Shown one piece after another: positions 1 through 7,338 of a stretch of 11,585 nucleotides of DNA (position 1 is the stretch's first letter; each line of letters opens with the position of its first letter). The DNA comes from Gammaproteobacteria bacterium. Its GTDB lineage: Bacteria > Pseudomonadota > Gammaproteobacteria > UBA6429. Under the pieces are notes generated by a model. That model was not told where the DNA came from, searched no databases, and saw only the letters and a list, made by a program, of their open reading frames with translations. Both the position numbers and the translations under genes were made by a program. The stretch covers positions 1 to 11,585 of the forward strand of contig QIKU01000139.1 of the NCBI GenBank assembly GCA_003232015.1, in the 5' to 3' direction.

Positions 1-631
1 CCAACACCACAATAAGCAAAGCCAGTAGTGCCGTTGCATATGGACTAACGGTAACGCCATAACCCAGTTCCAGCCAGGTCAACACCACAAACATACCCAA
101 AGCCGGCCAGATATTTCGAATTATTTTGGGGACTCTGAGATTAAGACTACTTAACATGCTGCCTCTTTTCCAGAGTTTCCGCCGTACTAACCAGGTTGCA
201 ATGGCATCCCACGGACAAATCGCACACCATGCTGAACCGACAAAAAAGACACTGATCACAACACCCGACCACCATAGCGTCCAGGTTAGGGTGGTTGCAA
301 TATTTCTTTCGGCAACTTGTGTTCCAAACAAACCGGCCGCAATCACTAATAAGAAAACAGCCGCTGTAAAAATTCGCAGTAGAGTAAGAACAGTGGGACG
401 TGTAATGATACGCTGAATATTTTTACCGATAAAAGGCAAATTATAAACACTCACAATGCCTGAATTAAGTGGCTGTGCCGTAACAGATACTGAACGCATC
501 AACCATACTGAAAGTAGCAGCATCGATACAAGTACAAAAAGAACCCACCCGGCAGACAGGCCAGGATGCACCATACCCTCAGTTGTTTGGTAAACCAGCG
601 CATTAATTTGTGATAGAACGGACTCTAACAA
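1..631 (-). CDS. Membrane protein with CxxCP iron-sulfur motif, NapH/FixG-like (partial, 3' end outside window)
   Basis: The frame is open from a TTG start at 629-631 to the window edge, so about 210 residues are visible and the C-terminus is missing. The TTG has a GGAG ribosome site seven bases upstream; the next in-frame ATG is at 572-574 and has no comparable site. Hydrophobic segments lie near residues 28-46, 84-103, 116-134, 174-192 and from 199 on. After the third comes SAWCAICPWDAIATW (Cys136, Cys139, Pro140). This resembles the CxxxCP motif after a membrane helix in NapH, NosR and FixG-type polyferredoxins, but is one residue shorter. It starts 17 bases after the FixH-like gene, so it is very likely in the same operon. 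Inferred role: membrane electron transfer or assembly factor for the Nap-like enzyme. The family assignment is tentative because any C-terminal ferredoxin clusters lie outside the window. Confidence 0.7.
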   Translation of the reverse strand, partial: MLESVLSQINALVYQTTEGMVHPGLSAGWVLFVLVSMLLLSVWLMRSVSVTAQPLNSGIVSVYNLPFIGKNIQRIITRPTVLTLLRIFTAAVFLLVIAAGLFGTQVAERNIATTLTWTLWWSGVVISVFFVGSAWCAICPWDAIATWLVRRKLWKRGSMLSSLNLRVPKIIRNIWPALGMFVVLTWLELGYGVTVSPYATALLALLIVVL

Positions 632-648
632 GGTAGATCTCCAGCAGG

Positions 649-1239
649 CTATTCAGTTGGTTTTTTCTGATCTTTTTGATGATGTTGGCTCGCCTTAATA
701 CGCGCCAAACGCTTACGTTGCGTTATATTCACAAAAATTAATAACAAAGCAATTACTGAAATACTGATACCCAGTGGGCCGATAGGGAAAGGCTCACCTA
801 TTCGCAGTGGAAAATCAATCGTGTAAGGCTCCCCCCCTGACTCAAACTGAGCGGTGATGATATAATCTCCGGCTTCTTTAAAAACAAAGCCCTGACGGTA
901 AACACCATCATCAATATCCTGCACACCTAGTACTTCTTCTTTTGAGGAAAAAAAACTGTCATTCCGCACTTTGAAAGTGACTTTACCATCAAAAGGTGCA
1001 CCATTATCTATCCTGCTTGCATACAAATTAACCCGACCGGCATCACCTGGCTTTGGAAAAGCCGGGAAAGCCATATAGGTAACATAATACTCACCAATTT
1101 GCGTTTCAACTTGCATACTCGGTGGGGTATTAGAGTCTTCACCTAAACTATAGGAAGGCCGACCTAGCACATGGTGGGCAATGGCATTTGTTGTAATAAT
1201 GAACAAACTTATAAAAACTAATATGTCCCTGAAGCGCAT
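649..1239 (-). CDS. FixH/YtkA-like periplasmic Ig-fold protein with C-terminal membrane anchor
   Basis: 196 residues. A signal peptide covers residues 1-21 and ends in AIA, so signal peptidase I would leave a mature protein beginning His-His-Val. The periplasmic part (about 22-150) has the pattern of a small beta-sandwich: FPAFPKPGDAGRVNLY near 58-73, a DNGAPFDGKVTFKV stretch near 78-91, and GVYRQGFVFKEAGDY near 112-126. This resembles FixH and YtkA-like domains. A single membrane helix (about 155-172) and a basic, His-containing cytoplasmic tail follow. The ATG has a GGTAGG site upstream. The gene sits 32 bases after a NapG-like ferredoxin gene and 17 bases before a membrane FeS protein. The pairing of a FixH-like protein with a membrane polyferredoxin recalls FixG-FixH, which serve cytochrome oxidase biogenesis. 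The function here is not known. The Ig-like fold is inferred from pattern, not computed. Confidence 0.7.
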   Translation of the reverse strand: MRFRDILVFISLFIITTNAIAHHVLGRPSYSLGEDSNTPPSMQVETQIGEYYVTYMAFPAFPKPGDAGRVNLYASRIDNGAPFDGKVTFKVRNDSFFSSKEEVLGVQDIDDGVYRQGFVFKEAGDYIITAQFESGGEPYTIDFPLRIGEPFPIGPLGISISVIALLLIFVNITQRKRLARIKASQHHQKDQKKPTE

Positions 1240-1271
1240 TAAATACCTACCATAAATAATTACTGTTTAAT

Positions 1272-1916
1272 TTAAAACCCACGCTGGCCCCGCTCTACCT
1301 TTCGAACACCAATGCCATGTTGTGCAACTCGACCACGAGCAAGTGGAACAATATTAATCGGCAAGCTCGGTTCAGGACAAACCTCAACACACTGGCCACA
1401 ACCGACACAACCTTCTTTTACAACAGGTCGATAAAAATTACCAAATTCAAAATCAATCGCTTTTTCTCCTAAAGGGCAAATACTGACACATGCTCCACAA
1501 ATACCAGCATCGACCCACGGGTAACATGCGACACGATCAATTTGGGCTGTGCCCATAGTCACTTCACGAATAGGCGTAACCGTTAAAGCATTCGTAGGAC
1601 AAACCTCCATGCATAACCCACATAAAATGCAGCCCTTTTGCACGGGGTCAATATAAGGTGTATCTGCTAAAAATCCACCATCATGTTTATGAAACTGTAT
1701 ACAACGTGGAGGGCAAACTTCGCCACATAAACCACAACCAATGCATGCGCGGGCAAAATCATCTGCGTTCTTTAATGCGCCAGGAAGAGGAATACGGTTG
1801 CTCTCATGTGCTTTAATCTCAGGATGAATAAGTCGCCCCATTAAAAAGGGCAGCAGACCAAAACTTAAAATACCTGCACCCATCGTTAAAGATTTCATAA
1901 AGCCACGCCGTTTCAT
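1272..1916 (-). CDS. NapG-like periplasmic ferredoxin, four [4Fe-4S] clusters (second copy)
   Basis: 214 residues. The N-terminus KRRGFMKSLTMGAG followed by a hydrophobic stretch is a Tat-type signal or anchor. Four cysteine clusters are visible: C58-C61-C64-C68, C96-C99-C102-C106, C131 with C140-C143-C147, and C170-C173-C176-C180. The third cluster has the wide spacing typical of NapG/MauM-type proteins. NapG works with membrane NapH to pass electrons from quinol towards the periplasmic nitrate reductase. It starts 12 bases after the stop of the NapH-like gene. No strong ribosome site lies in the gap (a GAGG falls inside the end of the previous gene), which suggests translational coupling. 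It has the same cluster layout as the product of 2967-3548 but a quite different sequence, so the two are paralogues rather than a recent duplication. NapF is an alternative name, but the Tat signal and four clusters favour NapG. Confidence 0.82.
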   Translation of the reverse strand: MKRRGFMKSLTMGAGILSFGLLPFLMGRLIHPEIKAHESNRIPLPGALKNADDFARACIGCGLCGEVCPPRCIQFHKHDGGFLADTPYIDPVQKGCILCGLCMEVCPTNALTVTPIREVTMGTAQIDRVACYPWVDAGICGACVSICPLGEKAIDFEFGNFYRPVVKEGCVGCGQCVEVCPEPSLPINIVPLARGRVAQHGIGVRKVERGQRGF

Positions 1917-1928
1917 GAGTGTATGCTG

Positions 1929-2927
1929 TTACGAGCCCTCCTGTTCTTTTTTATACTGATGGCCAAGATGACCTGGGCCTTGATAAGCACTATCACGCAC
2001 ATTAACAGTAAAACCAAGTGCATCCGTTGGGCAACTTGCAATACAGGCTGTGCAATTATTGCATTCCATACCAAAATCATCTTGTAATGGATCCAGACCA
2101 AACTGGCAGGCAACATTACATTTAGCACAATCATTGCATTTTGTTACATTACGCTTAATTCTGAATAAACGGTAACGCCCCAGCAGAGAGTAAAGTGCCC
2201 CACCCGGACAAACGTATCTGCAAAAACCACGTCGGGACACCATTAAATCAAACAATAAGGTTAACAGGAAAAATACTGCACCAGCGCCAAAGCCCCCTAA
2301 GGCAATCGCATAATAGATTTCCCGACCAATAATTGCGGGTGGATAGATAGAGGCAAACAAAGCCGCACCAAAATAAATAGACAAGATCAGCCCAACAGCC
2401 AGCACAACATACTTTATTCGTCGGTCAAGCTTACGACGACTAACCGGCAATCCCGCTTTGCGCAACCATACAGCAAGGTTATCGTTGAGCTCATATATTA
2501 ACGTGGCAGGACATATCCAGCCGCAATAAAAACGTCCCAACAGTAATGTCGCGAATAAGGGAATAAAGGCCGTTAATATAAAGGGCCAATAGAGTGACAA
2601 GCTTGCAAATACCTGCCCAACCACCGCGAGTGGATCACTTAACTTCAAACCAAATAATGTTCCCGACCAGGTTGTGCCTTTTATGGCATCCAATTCTTCT
2701 GGATCTTTTACAAACGGCGAGGTTAAACTTTCCATTGTGTCTGAAATCGTTTTTTCTGTTGGGGTTAATAAATCATATGCATGAGCAGCTTCATAGGTTT
2801 GATATAAATAAATAAAGGGGAGCAAAATCAACATAAAAAAAACGGTTGTTAATGTTAACCAGCGTAATTTATTTAAATGACGAAGCTTGCTTGATGGTTC
2901 TAGTTTTACATTTTCCATAGTTTTCAC
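1929..2927 (-). CDS. NapH-like membrane polyferredoxin (quinol-oxidising module)
   Basis: 332 residues counted from a GTG at 2925-2927; an ATG three codons later (2916-2918) is equally possible, since neither has a clear ribosome site. Membrane segments lie near residues 24-42, 110-130, 172-195 and 205-228. Two CxxxCP motifs follow membrane helices, C135-GWI-C139-P and C236-RYV-C240-P, the signature of NapH and related proteins. Two [4Fe-4S] motifs complete the C-terminal part: C264-C267-C270-C274 and C289-C292-C295-C299-P. NapH takes electrons from quinol and hands them to NapG. An extra stretch of about 60 polar residues (45-105) lies between the first two helices and may be periplasmic. 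The gene stands between two NapG-like genes, so it probably serves one or both of them. Confidence 0.85.
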   Translation of the reverse strand: MKTMENVKLEPSSKLRHLNKLRWLTLTTVFFMLILLPFIYLYQTYEAAHAYDLLTPTEKTISDTMESLTSPFVKDPEELDAIKGTTWSGTLFGLKLSDPLAVVGQVFASLSLYWPFILTAFIPLFATLLLGRFYCGWICPATLIYELNDNLAVWLRKAGLPVSRRKLDRRIKYVVLAVGLILSIYFGAALFASIYPPAIIGREIYYAIALGGFGAGAVFFLLTLLFDLMVSRRGFCRYVCPGGALYSLLGRYRLFRIKRNVTKCNDCAKCNVACQFGLDPLQDDFGMECNNCTACIASCPTDALGFTVNVRDSAYQGPGHLGHQYKKEQEGS

Positions 2928-2966
2928 GAAAAAGACTGCTATTACAACCTGTTGATTATTGATAGA

Positions 2967-3548
2967 TTAACTGGCACTTGTATGATTCGGTATCACCTTT
3001 ATTGCTTGTGGTATTTGAATACATGAGCGTTCGCACAAACCACAACCAACACACTTATCCAGCACATATGGCTGTTCCAGCATGCCAACTCTTAAAGCAA
3101 CATCCGGTAAAGGACAGGCGCGATAACAAACGCCACATGTTTTCCCCTGAAAAGACAGGCATAAATTAACATCCACCCGCGCATGCCCCATATGCACACC
3201 ATCCAGAATGGCATCTGCTTCATATTCTATTTTTGGAATAGCCCCAGTCGGGCAAATATCGCCACATTTCATGCATAAAATACATGCTTGTTCGCGAGGA
3301 GTAATATAAGGCGTATCTAACGATGCAAGGCCGTTTTCGGTCGAGAAAAATTTAATTGCACGATTAGGGCAGCTTTCTCCACACTTACCACAACGTATGC
3401 ATTTAGCTAAAAATGTCTTTTCGTCATGTGAACCGGGTGGACGAAGATAACGCATGGATGGAGCATAAGCTGCTTTAACGCCTTCACCTGCCACAAGAGA
3501 TGCTAAACCAGAGCTTGCCAGGTATTGTAAAAAACGTCTACGTTTCAT
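2967..3548 (-). CDS. NapG-like periplasmic ferredoxin, four [4Fe-4S] clusters (first copy)
   Basis: 193 residues. The N-terminus KRRRFLQYLASSGLASLVAG is a twin-arginine signal, so the folded iron-sulfur protein should be exported. Cysteine clusters are C50-C53-C56-C60, C89-C92-C95-C99, C130 with C138-C141-C145 (wide NapG-type spacing), and C166-C169-C172-C176. The ATG at 3546-3548 has no convincing Shine-Dalgarno sequence. The gap to the upstream catalytic gene is 79 bases and holds a perfect hairpin, so expression of the ferredoxin part may differ from that of the catalytic part. By family knowledge it is an electron carrier between the NapH-like protein (start 39 bases downstream) and the NapA-like enzyme. 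The length is slightly below that of E. coli NapG (about 230 aa). Confidence 0.85.
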   Translation of the reverse strand: MKRRRFLQYLASSGLASLVAGEGVKAAYAPSMRYLRPPGSHDEKTFLAKCIRCGKCGESCPNRAIKFFSTENGLASLDTPYITPREQACILCMKCGDICPTGAIPKIEYEADAILDGVHMGHARVDVNLCLSFQGKTCGVCYRACPLPDVALRVGMLEQPYVLDKCVGCGLCERSCIQIPQAIKVIPNHTSAS

Positions 3549-3588
3549 TCATGCAGCTTTATACTGTAATGGAAATTAATATTAAGAT

Positions 3589-3615
3589 GGCTGGAATGTT
3601 GAGAACATTCCAGCC
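3589..3615 (-). promoter_or_regulatory. Perfect intercistronic hairpin between the NapA-like and NapG-like genes
   Basis: GGCTGGAATGTT (3589-3600) and AACATTCCAGCC (3604-3615) form a perfect 12-bp stem with a 3-base loop. It begins 12 bases after the stop codon of the NapA-like gene. On the transcribed (minus) strand no U-run follows the stem, so it does not look like a standard terminator. A likelier role is protecting the 3' end of the long catalytic message, or partial attenuation that sets a higher level of enzyme than of ferredoxins. The stem is seen directly; the role is inferred. Confidence 0.7.
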
Positions 3616-3627
3616 ACGCATTACATA

Positions 3628-6321
3628 CTAAACTTTTTCAATTCGACAAGCGAGTTTCTTAAAGTCTACCTGACCTGATACCGGATCCCAAACACGACTG
3701 GAAACACTATTCACCAGCCATTTGTTCTTTTTAGGATCGGCACTATCAGCAACGGACAAGTTCCAGGGGCTAAAGAGGTAACCACGCGGTACAACATTAC
3801 GCGCAGGTTTAACCAGACTATTAATACCAACTTGTGCTTTTGCCTGATATGAACCACGCCGTGTTACAAGCCGTACTTTGTCGCCGTCTTTAATCCCTAG
3901 CTCTTTAGCATCCTCTACATGCATTTCCACATACATCTCGGGTACCAGGCGCCGTGTTGTCGGGCTTCGGTTAGATTTAGCCGTATGGAAATGTTCATAC
4001 ACCACACCTAAGCCTAACCAGAACGGGTATTTGTCTTTTGGAACAGTATCCCAATGCTTACCCCTTAACGCTTCATCTGGAAGATCGGGCGTTAATCCCA
4101 TATCTCTCGCCAGTTTTAACAAAGGGATATTGTCAATCGTATAAATATCTGTTTTACCACCAAACTCCATTAATTTTTTGGTGATCTCTTCACGCCGACT
4201 ATAATCTTGCTGGCATAGTTTCATATGCACCTTACCATCTTTGGTACGGAAATAGCCATACGGTTTATCTGTCCAACTCCCTTCCTGCAACATATAACGA
4301 CGTTTGGTTCCACCATTTTTTGCTGATTCATACGTTGGAGCCGGCCACTGTATTCCACGTAAATCACGCAGTTGCTGGTAAAGGCCAGTACCATCCACTT
4401 TTTCAACCTCTAACATACCCGTTAAATCCGTATCGGTCCCTTCCGAGGCAATAACAACATCGCGGAAAATTTCTTCAGCATCATAAAAACCGTCTTTGCC
4501 TTTTTTCCAGGGAAATATCTTATCGCCATCCAGTCCCATCATGTCTGCAACCATGCGGCCTTTATCGATAACCATATCCATATCCGGAATACAACCGGGA
4601 GGTGCTTCGGCAGCTTTTTCAACCCGGTTAATTCGACGTTCCGAGCTAATATAAACACCACTGACCTCACCCCATGTTGCAGCAGGGAATATAACATCAG
4701 CATACAAATTATTAGGTGCATGCCGATAAATTTCCTGAACAACATTAAAGGTTTTCATTAATGCCGGGCGAACAAGTTTATCCAGATCCGGTAAATCAAT
4801 GTGCGTTGCATAAACAAGGAACATCGCCTTTACTTCACCTTTTAAAGCCCGTTCCATCATACCAACAGCAAATCCCGGATTTTTGGAGTTCATTGCTTTA
4901 ATTAAATTTTTCTCAGGCACTCTCCATTGTTTGGCCATCCATTTTCGATGTGGTGCATCGCTTAATGGTTTGTTAAAGGGTAGACGACTGGTTAAACCAC
5001 CAGTGAAACGTTCACCCATGGCATTGGGTTGGCCTGTCATAGAGAAGGGTCCACAGCCTGGCTTAGCCAAATTACCGGTAAGTGTTAGCAGGTTAACAAT
5101 AGAAATAACGTTGTACTGGCCATGAATATGCTGGTTATAACCAATACCCCACATAATAATAACGCCACCATAGCCTTTATCCTGTTTACCCTTACTCCGT
5201 GCTAAACGTTTGCGTGTTGCGTCTGCAAACATGCCAGCAACTTTACGGATCAGCTCTGGAGAAACGTCATGGTTTTTTCCACCCATGCGATCCTGCACCT
5301 GTTCAGGGCTATAGTCGGCTTCAACACCATTCACATATTCCTTCCAACCGGTGGTATGGGCTTTAAGGAAATCCCAGTCAATCACGTCTTTGTGATCTTT
5401 TAATAAAACATGTGCAATTGAATTCAGGAAGCTGATATCGCCATTTAAAATAGGAACATGCACCGAGTTCTTCGGGTTAACATCTTCATAGCCTTTAACG
5501 GTACCCGTATAACGAGGATCAACCACAACGGTAGGGATATCGGTTTTACGCTTATGATCGGCGATACGCCAGAAAATAATAGGATGAGCCTCACGCGCAT
5601 TATGGCCAAAGTGCATAACCATATCGGCAATCTCAATATCTTCATATGCAAGCGGTGGTGTATCCGATCCTAAAGTTGCAAAGTAACCAGTTACAGCGGA
5701 TGTCATACACATACGTGCATTTGCTTCAATTGTGTTCGAACCCAGCACACCTTTCATAAATAAATTTTCAAGGTACTGACCTTCCATTGTAAGCTGACCG
5801 GAGCCATACAAACTAATCGAGTTGCCACCGTACTTTTTAGCAAAATGAGCAACTTTCGTTGCCGTCATCACTTCAGCATCATGATAAGGAACACGGATAA
5901 AATGCTCTTCATCAAACGAGCCTTTGGTTTTACTAATATAGTCCAGGTCACCATGTCCTGGCTTTTGCCATTCGGCCCAAACATCTTTACGCACATACGG
6001 GTCGCCTTCCATACGGTCAACATAAATAGGTTCGGCTGCTGTTAGTCCTTTTAAACATTGCAAACCATAATTGGTCGGGTGATCTTTATCTGGCCGCATT
6101 GAAACAATCTTGCCATCTTGTACCTGAATAATCGTACCACAGCCTACACCACAGTATGGGCATTGGGCTATCGCTGTTGAGCGACCGGTCTTTTTGTCTT
6201 CTGATGGTGCAGCTTCTAACTCCGGGTTATTCCCTACAAACAAGCTGGTGCCCGCAGCAGCGCCTGTTATAAAACTACTACTTTTAAGAAAATTCCGGCG
6301 GTTCATTTTAAAACGTTTCAT
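3628..6321 (-). CDS. napA: NapA-like periplasmic molybdopterin nitrate reductase (atypical)
   Basis: 897 residues, longer than E. coli NapA (828). The start at 6319-6321 has AGGGAG six bases upstream; an ATG five codons later lacks such a site. A Tat signal NRRNFLK lies at 7-13. One [4Fe-4S] cluster is bound by C54-C57-C61 and C89, with the conserved Lys91 just after (QCLKG). The probable Mo ligand is Cys205 in NARMCMTSAV, close to NapA NARHCMASAV. GSGQ (173-176), the AHPII stretch near 245 and the later YNQH and PGCGPFSMTGQPNAMG motifs also match NapA. The C-terminal 100 residues form the usual dinucleotide-binding domain. The cluster motif CPYCGVGCG is more like NarB/NasA and formate dehydrogenases than classical NapA (CRFCGTGC). 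It would reduce nitrate, or a similar oxyanion, in the periplasm. The gene name is by similarity; the substrate is unproven. Confidence 0.82.
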   Translation of the reverse strand: MKRFKMNRRNFLKSSSFITGAAAGTSLFVGNNPELEAAPSEDKKTGRSTAIAQCPYCGVGCGTIIQVQDGKIVSMRPDKDHPTNYGLQCLKGLTAAEPIYVDRMEGDPYVRKDVWAEWQKPGHGDLDYISKTKGSFDEEHFIRVPYHDAEVMTATKVAHFAKKYGGNSISLYGSGQLTMEGQYLENLFMKGVLGSNTIEANARMCMTSAVTGYFATLGSDTPPLAYEDIEIADMVMHFGHNAREAHPIIFWRIADHKRKTDIPTVVVDPRYTGTVKGYEDVNPKNSVHVPILNGDISFLNSIAHVLLKDHKDVIDWDFLKAHTTGWKEYVNGVEADYSPEQVQDRMGGKNHDVSPELIRKVAGMFADATRKRLARSKGKQDKGYGGVIIMWGIGYNQHIHGQYNVISIVNLLTLTGNLAKPGCGPFSMTGQPNAMGERFTGGLTSRLPFNKPLSDAPHRKWMAKQWRVPEKNLIKAMNSKNPGFAVGMMERALKGEVKAMFLVYATHIDLPDLDKLVRPALMKTFNVVQEIYRHAPNNLYADVIFPAATWGEVSGVYISSERRINRVEKAAEAPPGCIPDMDMVIDKGRMVADMMGLDGDKIFPWKKGKDGFYDAEEIFRDVVIASEGTDTDLTGMLEVEKVDGTGLYQQLRDLRGIQWPAPTYESAKNGGTKRRYMLQEGSWTDKPYGYFRTKDGKVHMKLCQQDYSRREEITKKLMEFGGKTDIYTIDNIPLLKLARDMGLTPDLPDEALRGKHWDTVPKDKYPFWLGLGVVYEHFHTAKSNRSPTTRRLVPEMYVEMHVEDAKELGIKDGDKVRLVTRRGSYQAKAQVGINSLVKPARNVVPRGYLFSPWNLSVADSADPKKNKWLVNSVSSRVWDPVSGQVDFKKLACRIEKV

Positions 6322-6398
6322 TTATAACTCCCTGGATCAAATTTGGTTATTAGCAAACTTAAATTTTTTGGTTAACATATCTGGCTTAGGCAAATAAA

Positions 6399-7124
6399 CT
6401 AATCTTTACTCGGCACTGTCCGTAAATAGGAAATAATGTCGTCAATTTCTTTATCCGTCAGGTTAGCCATAGCAGCAGGACCACTAAAGCCCAACATGCG
6501 CGTGTCAGTCCGACCATTAACAATGGTATGGCGAATAAACCCGTCACTTACTTTATTCAGGAAGCCCGCCTTGCCAATCGCAGTACCGGTACTACCCGCT
6601 GAATAACCATCACCATCAAAACCATGACAAGTGCTGCATATCTGATCAAACCAGAGTTTTCCCAAACGCGGGTCACCATGTGAGTCCGGCTGTGCATCTA
6701 CAATTGCTGATATATTGGCTTCTTTAGAATGCGCACGCAGGAAAGCAACAATGGCCTCAACCTGACTACGACCTAAATGAGAAAAAGGTGGCATTCCTGT
6801 ACCAGGCCGACCATCTCTTATTGTTCCAAGCAGGAATTTATCGGATGAAACACTTAGAAATTCTTTATTTGTTAATGAGGGAGCAAAACCCGGCTTACCA
6901 ATTGCGTCTGCCTGATGACAGAAAACACAATTCTGGTTATATAATTCTTCACCTTTTTTTGCCAGAACAGGATCAATATTAACCGGTGTACCTACCGGCT
7001 CCGAACGAGCTGATGTTTCGGTTGAAGAAGATGCGCTACTCTTTTCCTCGGTTTTTTGATTGCACCCGCTCAGCAGTAGCCCGGAAAGTAATATAGGTAA
7101 TATCAAATGACGTTTCTTGTTCAC
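6399..7124 (-). CDS. Dihaem c-type cytochrome lipoprotein (c4-like)
   Basis: 241 residues from a GTG start at 7122-7124, which has GAGGG six bases upstream. The lipobox LLSGC puts the lipidated cysteine at residue 21, followed by a Ser/Thr/Glu-rich linker (23-45), so the protein is tethered to a membrane on the periplasmic side. Two class I cytochrome domains follow: haem motif C66-VF-C69-H70 with likely Met111, and C163-ST-C166-H167 with likely Met210. It is the first gene of the cluster, 77 bases ahead of the NapA-like gene, and sits behind the FNR box. By position it may pass electrons to or from the NapA-like enzyme in place of NapB. NapB is also dihaem but has bis-His haems and a different fold; the methionines after each haem site here argue against NapB. 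The redox partner is inferred from context only. Confidence 0.88.
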   Translation of the reverse strand: MNKKRHLILPILLSGLLLSGCNQKTEEKSSASSSTETSARSEPVGTPVNIDPVLAKKGEELYNQNCVFCHQADAIGKPGFAPSLTNKEFLSVSSDKFLLGTIRDGRPGTGMPPFSHLGRSQVEAIVAFLRAHSKEANISAIVDAQPDSHGDPRLGKLWFDQICSTCHGFDGDGYSAGSTGTAIGKAGFLNKVSDGFIRHTIVNGRTDTRMLGFSGPAAMANLTDKEIDDIISYLRTVPSKD

Positions 7125-7200
7125 ACTATTCCCTCACTATTTTAGATTTATTATTCTTCACAGTTATTATAACTGCAAAGCTACATTTTCAGTTACACTG

Positions 7201-7241
7201 ACAATACTCTCATCGAGCTCAGAGCTCTTGATCTAAATCAA
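7201..7241 (-). promoter_or_regulatory. FNR/Anr-type box with class II promoter for the Nap-like operon
   Basis: TTGATCTAAATCAA at 7228-7241 is a perfect match to the FNR/Anr consensus TTGAT-N4-ATCAA. On the minus strand TATTGT (7201-7206) forms a plausible -10 element. This spacing puts the box centre about 41 bases before a start near 7194, the classical arrangement in which FNR activates by direct contact with RNA polymerase. The 5' leader to the GTG at 7124 would be about 70 bases. The box and -10 are seen; anaerobic activation is inferred from family knowledge. Confidence 0.75.
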
Positions 7242-7338
7242 TTATTATCTAAATTCAAAATCTAGATAGCTATTCCAGGTATCAGAATATTCAGGGAATG
7301 TCTATGCCTGCCCCCGGCTAATATTTTATACTCCTTAA

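Noticed and set aside
126..416. Plus-strand open frame of 96 codons
   Set aside because: It lies opposite the membrane FeS gene, whose minus-strand frame has a ribosome site, membrane helices and a CxxCP motif. The plus-strand product has no such features.
3628..6321. Formate dehydrogenase or cytoplasmic assimilatory nitrate reductase
   Set aside because: The CPYCGVGCG motif suggested this. But the Mo-ligand region NARMCMTSAV, the PGCGPFSMTGQP stretch, the Tat signal and the napGH-like neighbours fit a periplasmic nitrate-reductase-type enzyme better.
6399..7124. Calling the dihaem cytochrome NapB
   Set aside because: It has a lipobox, two class I-type domains and likely Met sixth ligands. 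NapB has bis-His haems and a different fold.
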